11,463 bases of DNA from Polaromonas sp. GTDB lineage: Bacteria; Pseudomonadota; Gammaproteobacteria; Burkholderiales; Burkholderiaceae_C. Location of the stretch: positions 1-11,463 of the forward strand of contig JACMQR010000180.1 of the NCBI GenBank assembly GCA_014376885.1, in the 5' to 3' direction. How positions within the stretch are numbered: position 1 is the stretch's first letter; each line of letters begins with the position of its first letter. The notes under the pieces are model-generated. The model saw only the letters and a list, made by a program, of their open reading frames with translations. It was not told the origin of the DNA and did no database searches. The translations under genes were made by a program, and so were the position numbers. Positions 7,563-11,463 of this stretch are shown here, in pieces.

Positions 7563-10500
7563 TTATTGCGGTTGCAGCGGCCGGTCTGCGGGCGACCCGC
7601 CAGGCGGGTTCTGGGCGGCGCGGCTCAGATGGCGCTCTGACGGGTTGCGGCGGCGCAGCCTGTCAAGCAGCACATACACCACCGGCGTGGTGAGCAGCGT
7701 CAGGAGCTGGCTGGCGATCAGCCCGCCGATGATGGTGACGCCCAGCGGGCGGCGCAACTCGGCCCCCTCGCCAAAGCCGATGGCCAGCGGCAGCGCGCCC
7801 AAAATGGCGGCCAGGGTGGTCATCAGGATCGGCCGAAAGCGCAGCAGGCAAGCCTCGCGCACCGCTTCCGAAGCACTCAGGCCGCGCGCCCGTTCGGCGT
7901 CCAGCGCAAAGTCGATGATCAAGATGGCGTTTTTCTTGACGATGCCGATGAGCAGAAAAATGCCGATCAGGGCGATGAGCGACAGCTCCATCTTGAACAG
8001 CAGCAGCGCCAGCAGCGCGCCCACGCCGGCCGACGGCAGGGTTGAAATCACCGTCAGCGGATGGATCAGGCTTTCGTACAGAATGCCCAGCACGATGTAG
8101 ATCACCACCAGCGCCGCCAGGATCAGGAGGGGCTGCTCGCCCTGGGACTGCTGGGCGCTGAGCGCGGTGCCGGAAGAGCTGCCGCGCACATTGCTCGGCA
8201 GGCCGATGGCCGCTTCGGCCTGTCCGATGGCCGCTTCGGCATCGCCCAGGTTGCCGCCGGCGGCCAGGTTGTAGGAAATGGTGGTCGAGAGTTCGCCATC
8301 CTCGTGGTTGACCGAGGAGGCGGCCGAGTTCTCGGAAAAGCTGGCAATGGCCGACAGCGGCACCATGAGGGTGCTCGATGCGCTCAGCGCCTGGCCGGCC
8401 GAGGGGTCGCGCAGCCCCGGATTGGCAACGGCCGCCGCCGCCGCAATGGTGCCGTTGGCAGCGACCGCATTTTTTGCCGGCACGTAGATGTCCTTGAGCG
8501 CCTCGGTGCTGCCGATAAAGCGCGGCGCCAGCTGCATGATGACCTTGTACTGGTTCAGCTCGCCGTAGATCGTGGCCACCTGGCGCTGGCCGAAGGCGTT
8601 GTACAGCGCATTGTCCACATCGCGCGAGCTCACGCCCAGCCGGGCCGCGCTGTCCTTGTCCACCGTCACCATGGCTTCCACGCCGTTTTCTTCCTGGTCG
8701 GTGTCCACATCCAGCAAGGCAGCCGAGCCCTTCATCTGGTCGGCCAGCCGGGTGGCCCACTTCTTCAGGTCGGCGGCATTGTCGCTCTTTAGCGTGTACT
8801 GATAGGTCGAACTGCTCGAGCGCCCGCCGCCGCGCAGGTCCTGTACGGGATTCAAAAACAGGCTCACGCCGCTGACCCGGGCAAGCTGCGGACGCAGCCG
8901 CGCAATCACCGCCTGGCCCGATTCGGACCGCTCCGCAACCGGCTTGAGGTTGATGAACATGAAGCCGCCGCCGGCCCGCGAGCCGCCGGTAAAGCCGACC
9001 ACGGTGTCGACCGCCGGGTCGGCGCGGATGATCTGCACCAGCTCCTTGAGCTTGTCCTGCAGCGCCTGAAAGGAAATGCTCCGGTCGGCGCGCAAAAAGC
9101 CGTTGATCTGGCCGGTGTCCTGCTGCGGAAAAAATCCCTTCGGCGCGGCAATGTACAGGTACACGTTCAGGCCGATGACGGCCAGCAAGATAAGCATGAC
9201 CAGCAGCTTGCTGCCCAGGGCCCAGTCGAGCGCTATTTCATAGCTGCGCAGCAGGCGCTTGAAGCCGTTTTCAAACCACCGCGACAGGCGCCCCGGCGGC
9301 CGGCTGGCGGCCGGCGGCTTGAGCAGCCAGGCGCACATCATCGGCGTGGTGGTCAGCGAGATCACCAGCGAGATCATCACCGCCGCCGACAGCGTGACCG
9401 CGAATTCGCGAAACAGCCGGCCGGTCTGCCCGCCCATGAACAGCAGCGGGATGAACACCGCCACCAGCGACAGGCTGATCGACAGCACGGTGAAACCGAC
9501 CTCGCGCGCGCCCAGCAGCGCCGCCTTGAAGCGGTCCATGCCGGCTTCGATATGCCGGCTGGTGTTTTCCAGCACGACGATGGCGTCATCGACCACGAAG
9601 CCGGTGGCCACGGTGAGCGCCATCAGGCTCAGGTTGTTCAGGCTAAAACCCAGCAGGTGCATCACGCCGAAGGTGCCGAGCAGCGACACCACGGTCGCCA
9701 CGGCCGGGATGACCGTGGCGCGCAGGCTGCGCAGGAACGCGCTGACCACCAGCACCACCAGCGCCATCGAGATCAGGAGCGTGACCTCGATCTCGCGCAG
9801 CGACGAGCGGATGGAATTGGTACTGTCCGACGCCACCTGCAACGCCACATCGGGCGGCAGCTGCGCCTGCAATTCGGGAATCAAGGCGCGCACGCCGTCG
9901 ACGGTGGCAATCACGTTGGCATCGGGCTGGCGCCGGATCAGCACGATCACCGCCGGCGCGCCGTTGAACAGGCCCAGGGTGTTGGAGTTTTCCACGCCGT
10001 TGCTGACCTCCGCCACATCGCTCAGCCGGATGGCGGCGTTGTTGCGCCAGGCGATGACCAGCCCCTGGTAGTCGGCCGCCCGCAGGCCGCCGGTCGCGGT
10101 GCCGCCGGTGGCGTAGATCTGCAGGCGCTGGCCATTGCCTTCGATGGCGCCGCGGGGCCGGTTGGCAGTGGCGGCCTGCAGGGCGGCGCGCACATCCTCC
10201 ATGCTGACCCCATAGCGGTTGAGGGCAAACGGCAGCAGCTCGACGCGCACGGCGGGCAATGAGCCGCCGCCCAGCTCGACATCGCCAACGCCGGTAACCT
10301 GGGCGATTTTTTGCTGCACCAGGCTGGACACCTCGTCGTAGATCTGCCCCGGCGAGCGGGTTTTCGAGGTCAGCGCCAGGATGATGACCGGCGACGAGGC
10401 CGGGTTGGCCTTGCGGTAGGTCGGGTTGCTGCGCAGCGTGGCCGGCAGGTCGGCGCGGGACGCGTTGATGGCGGCCTGCACCTCCCGGGCCGCGGCATCG

Positions 10501-10802
10501 ATCTTGCGGTTCAGTTCGAACTGCAGGGTGACGCGGGTCGAGCCGGTGCCGCTGCTCGACGTGATCTCATTGACGCCGGCGATCACGCCAAGCCTGCGCT
10601 CCAGCGGCGTGGCAACGCTGCTGGCCATGGTGTCGGGGCTGGCGCCGGGCAGGGTGGCGCTGACCGAGATCACCGGGAAATCGACCTGCGGCAGGGGGGA
10701 GACCGGCAGGGCGAAGAAAGCGCCGATGCCGGCCAGGGCGATGCCGGCGGTCAGCAGGACGGTGGCGATGGGACGGTTGATGAAGGGGCCGGACAGGTTC
10801 AT
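7563..10802 (-). CDS. mdtC: RND multidrug efflux inner-membrane permease, MdtC/MuxC-like
   Basis: A 1079-residue proton-driven RND pump with 12 membrane helices and two large periplasmic loops. It resembles E. coli MdtC (1025 residues) along its length: FINRPIATVLL at the start, LPVSPLPQVDFPVISVSATL, ATPLERRLGVIAGV, NNLSLMALTVATGFVVDDA, and near the end TLPSAGVGALLAL and SLIALIGIFLLIGIVKKNA. Proton-relay residues are present: D405 and D406 in helix 4 (FVVDDA) and K957 in helix 10 (VKKNA). The extra length is mostly an Ala/Gly/Ser-rich stretch near 777-812 and a Pro/Arg-rich tail. I chose the ATG at 10802, preceded by AGGA; an upstream start at 10889 would add 29 unlikely residues that run into the palindromic repeat. 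MdtC works with MdtB and the MdtA fusion protein; neither is in the window. The gene is probably co-transcribed with the NodT gene. No promoter is evident between 10803 and 10853. Confidence 0.93.
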   Translation of the reverse strand: MNLSGPFINRPIATVLLTAGIALAGIGAFFALPVSPLPQVDFPVISVSATLPGASPDTMASSVATPLERRLGVIAGVNEITSSSGTGSTRVTLQFELNRKIDAAAREVQAAINASRADLPATLRSNPTYRKANPASSPVIILALTSKTRSPGQIYDEVSSLVQQKIAQVTGVGDVELGGGSLPAVRVELLPFALNRYGVSMEDVRAALQAATANRPRGAIEGNGQRLQIYATGGTATGGLRAADYQGLVIAWRNNAAIRLSDVAEVSNGVENSNTLGLFNGAPAVIVLIRRQPDANVIATVDGVRALIPELQAQLPPDVALQVASDSTNSIRSSLREIEVTLLISMALVVLVVSAFLRSLRATVIPAVATVVSLLGTFGVMHLLGFSLNNLSLMALTVATGFVVDDAIVVLENTSRHIEAGMDRFKAALLGAREVGFTVLSISLSLVAVFIPLLFMGGQTGRLFREFAVTLSAAVMISLVISLTTTPMMCAWLLKPPAASRPPGRLSRWFENGFKRLLRSYEIALDWALGSKLLVMLILLAVIGLNVYLYIAAPKGFFPQQDTGQINGFLRADRSISFQALQDKLKELVQIIRADPAVDTVVGFTGGSRAGGGFMFINLKPVAERSESGQAVIARLRPQLARVSGVSLFLNPVQDLRGGGRSSSSTYQYTLKSDNAADLKKWATRLADQMKGSAALLDVDTDQEENGVEAMVTVDKDSAARLGVSSRDVDNALYNAFGQRQVATIYGELNQYKVIMQLAPRFIGSTEALKDIYVPAKNAVAANGTIAAAAAVANPGLRDPSAGQALSASSTLMVPLSAIASFSENSAASSVNHEDGELSTTISYNLAAGGNLGDAEAAIGQAEAAIGLPSNVRGSSSGTALSAQQSQGEQPLLILAALVVIYIVLGILYESLIHPLTVISTLPSAGVGALLALLLFKMELSLIALIGIFLLIGIVKKNAILIIDFALDAERARGLSASEAVREACLLRFRPILMTTLAAILGALPLAIGFGEGAELRRPLGVTIIGGLIASQLLTLLTTPVVYVLLDRLRRRNPSERHLSRAAQNPPGGSPADRPLQPQ

Positions 10803-10853
10803 GCTTTTGTTCCTGTCATTGGCTTTGTTTTGTAACCAGCTTTTGTTAGCACT

Positions 10854-10980
10854 GCTTGGTTTTGCTGGCCGGGGGTTGCCCGGCGGCAACTCACTTTTCT
10901 TTGCTTCGCCAAAGAAAAGTAAGCAAAAGAAAGGCGACCCGGCTGCCTGGGTCCCTGCGCTTCGCTACGGGCAACCTGTG
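10854..10980. repeat. Left outer arm of the palindrome
   Basis: Pairs with 11249-11376. By hand alignment the arms differ at about seven bases and one single-base gap, mostly clustered near 10888-10896. This arm holds a perfect 11-bp hairpin: ACTTTTCTTTG (10893-10903), loop CTTCGC, CAAAGAAAAGT (10910-10920). It also holds a 6-bp hairpin GTTGCC/GGCAAC (10875-10890). Confidence 0.85.
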
Positions 10981-11073
10981 ATGAGCGGCAAAAGCGGGGG
11001 TCCGCGCAAACTCGCCTGCGGCTCAAACAGCGCGCGGCCCTGATCCGGCTGGCCTTGCGCTCCTCAGCGCAGA

Positions 11074-11145
11074 CAGAAGGGGTGGGAAAAGTAAATCGGG
11101 TCCGGATGCGGATACGAATCCGGCTTCCTTCCCCACCCCGTTCTG
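11074..11145. repeat. Central hairpin of the palindrome
   Basis: CAGAAGGGGTGGG (11074-11086) pairs with CCCACCCCGTTCTG (11132-11145), with one bulged base. At its tip CCGGAT (11102-11107) pairs with ATCCGG (11118-11123). This is the symmetry centre of the whole repeat. Confidence 0.7.
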
Positions 11146-11151
11146 GCTGGG

Positions 11152-11254
11152 CCTGTGCTGGCCGAGGAAAGCGGGATCAGGGCGAGCGATTGTCTGAGCG
11201 AAACAAAGTGAAGCGAGTTCGAGCTCGACCCCCGCTTTCTTCGGCCAGCACAGG
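11152..11254. repeat. 24-bp inner stem within the right half
   Basis: Bases 11152-11175 (beginning CCTGTGCTGGCCGA) are the reverse complement of 11231-11254 with a single mismatch that would be a G-U pair in RNA. The 55-base interior is Ser/Arg-codon-like noise with no recognisable gene. The matching hairpin in the left half (10975-11050) has decayed, keeping CCTGTG and AGCGGGGGTC but little of the opposing strand. Confidence 0.75.
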
Positions 11255-11376
11255 TTGCCCGAAGCGAAGCGCAGGGACCCAGACAGCCGGGTCGCCTTTC
11301 TTTTTCTTACTTTTCTTTGGCGAAGCAAAGAACAAGGAAGGTGCCGCCGGGCAACCCCCGGCCAGCAAACCCAAGC
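11249..11376. repeat. Right outer arm of the palindrome
   Basis: Reverse complement of 10854-10980. Relative to the left arm its small inner hairpin is damaged: the CTTTGCTTCGCCAAAG core survives, but the flanking bases near 11333-11342 have changed. The outermost shared bases are GCTTGG on the left (10854-10859) and CCAAGC on the right (11371-11376). Confidence 0.85.
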
Positions 11377-11388
11377 GGAGCCAACCCA

Positions 11389-11440
11389 GCTACGAATTCA
11401 ATAGCTGCCCAGGCAAGCGGGACAAGCGCAAACAGCCAAA
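11389..11440. repeat. Possible second dispersed intergenic repeat at the right edge
   Basis: The stretch beginning CTACGAATTCAATAGCTGCC and containing CAAGCGGGACAAGCGC (a CAAGCG direct repeat three bases apart) resembles, from memory, a short intergenic repeat scattered through Comamonadaceae genomes (AATAGCTGC...AGCG...ACAAGCGC). There is no sign of a gene in it. The bases from 11441 to the window end are too few to interpret. Confidence 0.3.
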
Positions 11441-11463
11441 AACGCCAAAAAATCACTCGCCCA

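Larger units (their letters stand above)
10854..11376. repeat. 523-bp imperfect nested palindrome (two inverted ~260-bp units)
   Basis: The right half read as reverse complement lines up with the left half almost from end to end, with its centre near 11113-11115. The outer 127/128 bases are nearly identical; the middle is more diverged but still shares blocks such as AGCGGGGGTC, CCCTGATCC and CAGAA(C)GGGGTGGG in the same order. Several further hairpins are nested inside. The copies keep the short motif TTTGCTTCGCCAAAGAAAAG and the block GGTCCCTGCGCTTCGCT, which I recall as common intergenic repeats in Burkholderiales and Xanthomonadales, often mis-annotated as proteins containing FFASPKKSK. 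There is no transposase and no clear target duplication at the ends. It fills most of the 661-base gene-free stretch at the right end. It could be a non-autonomous mobile repeat or a REP/BIME-like element; I cannot name the family. Confidence 0.85.

Noticed and set aside
10893..10920. 11-bp hairpin as an intrinsic terminator
   Set aside because: The stem is perfect but no T run follows on either strand, and the same motif is an internal part of the repeat arm.
10799..11374. Short open frames in the palindrome (peptides containing LFFASPKKSKQKK or LFFASPKKSKKKK)
   Set aside because: They occur on both strands because the DNA is an inverted repeat; the same peptide appears from each arm, has no domain or ribosome binding site, and is a known kind of repeat-derived spurious protein.
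10835..11391. Target-site duplication flanking the palindrome (ACCAGCT on the left, ACCCAGCT on the right)
   Set aside because: The two are not identical and are not adjacent to the ends of the inverted homology; the match is likely chance.

Overview
The window looks like a chromosomal segment of a GC-rich betaproteobacterium, most likely family Comamonadaceae (Polaromonas/Rhodoferax-like). This is inferred from protein style (FtsH beginning MNNQWFSK, RlmE, a long YhbY), from the conserved block rlmE-ftsH-folP-glmM, and from a repeat at the right end of a kind I associate with Burkholderiales genomes. No database search was possible.

Left part (1-6024): a housekeeping block. On the minus strand are the first 42 codons of an M3-family oligopeptidase (prlC-like, cut by the window edge) and yhbY, an RNA-binding ribosome-assembly protein gene with a rho-independent terminator behind it. 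Divergently, on the plus strand, run rlmE (23S rRNA U2552 2'-O-methyltransferase), ftsH (membrane AAA+ zinc protease), folP (dihydropteroate synthase) and glmM (phosphoglucosamine mutase). A heat-shock-type promoter (CTTGAAA, 13-nt spacer, ACGCATGT) lies just before ftsH, and a clear terminator separates ftsH from folP. ftsH and folP both appear to start at TTG behind good Shine-Dalgarno sequences.

Middle and right part (6124-10802): a minus-strand efflux pair, an RND inner-membrane permease closely resembling MdtC/MuxC, followed 8 bases later by a NodT/OprM-type outer-membrane lipoprotein. Together they would form the inner pump and outer channel of a tripartite exporter. The membrane-fusion protein and the MdtB-type partner normally found upstream are not in the window.

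Right end (10803-11463): no convincing gene. It is dominated by a 523-bp imperfect nested palindrome (10854-11376), two inverted copies of a unit of about 260 bp, with outer arms of 127/128 bases differing at only about eight positions and with further hairpins inside. A second short repeat-like stretch follows (11389-11440). This is the most unusual structure in the window. The coding regions are otherwise conventional, and I see no new enzymatic, defence or mobile-gene system.
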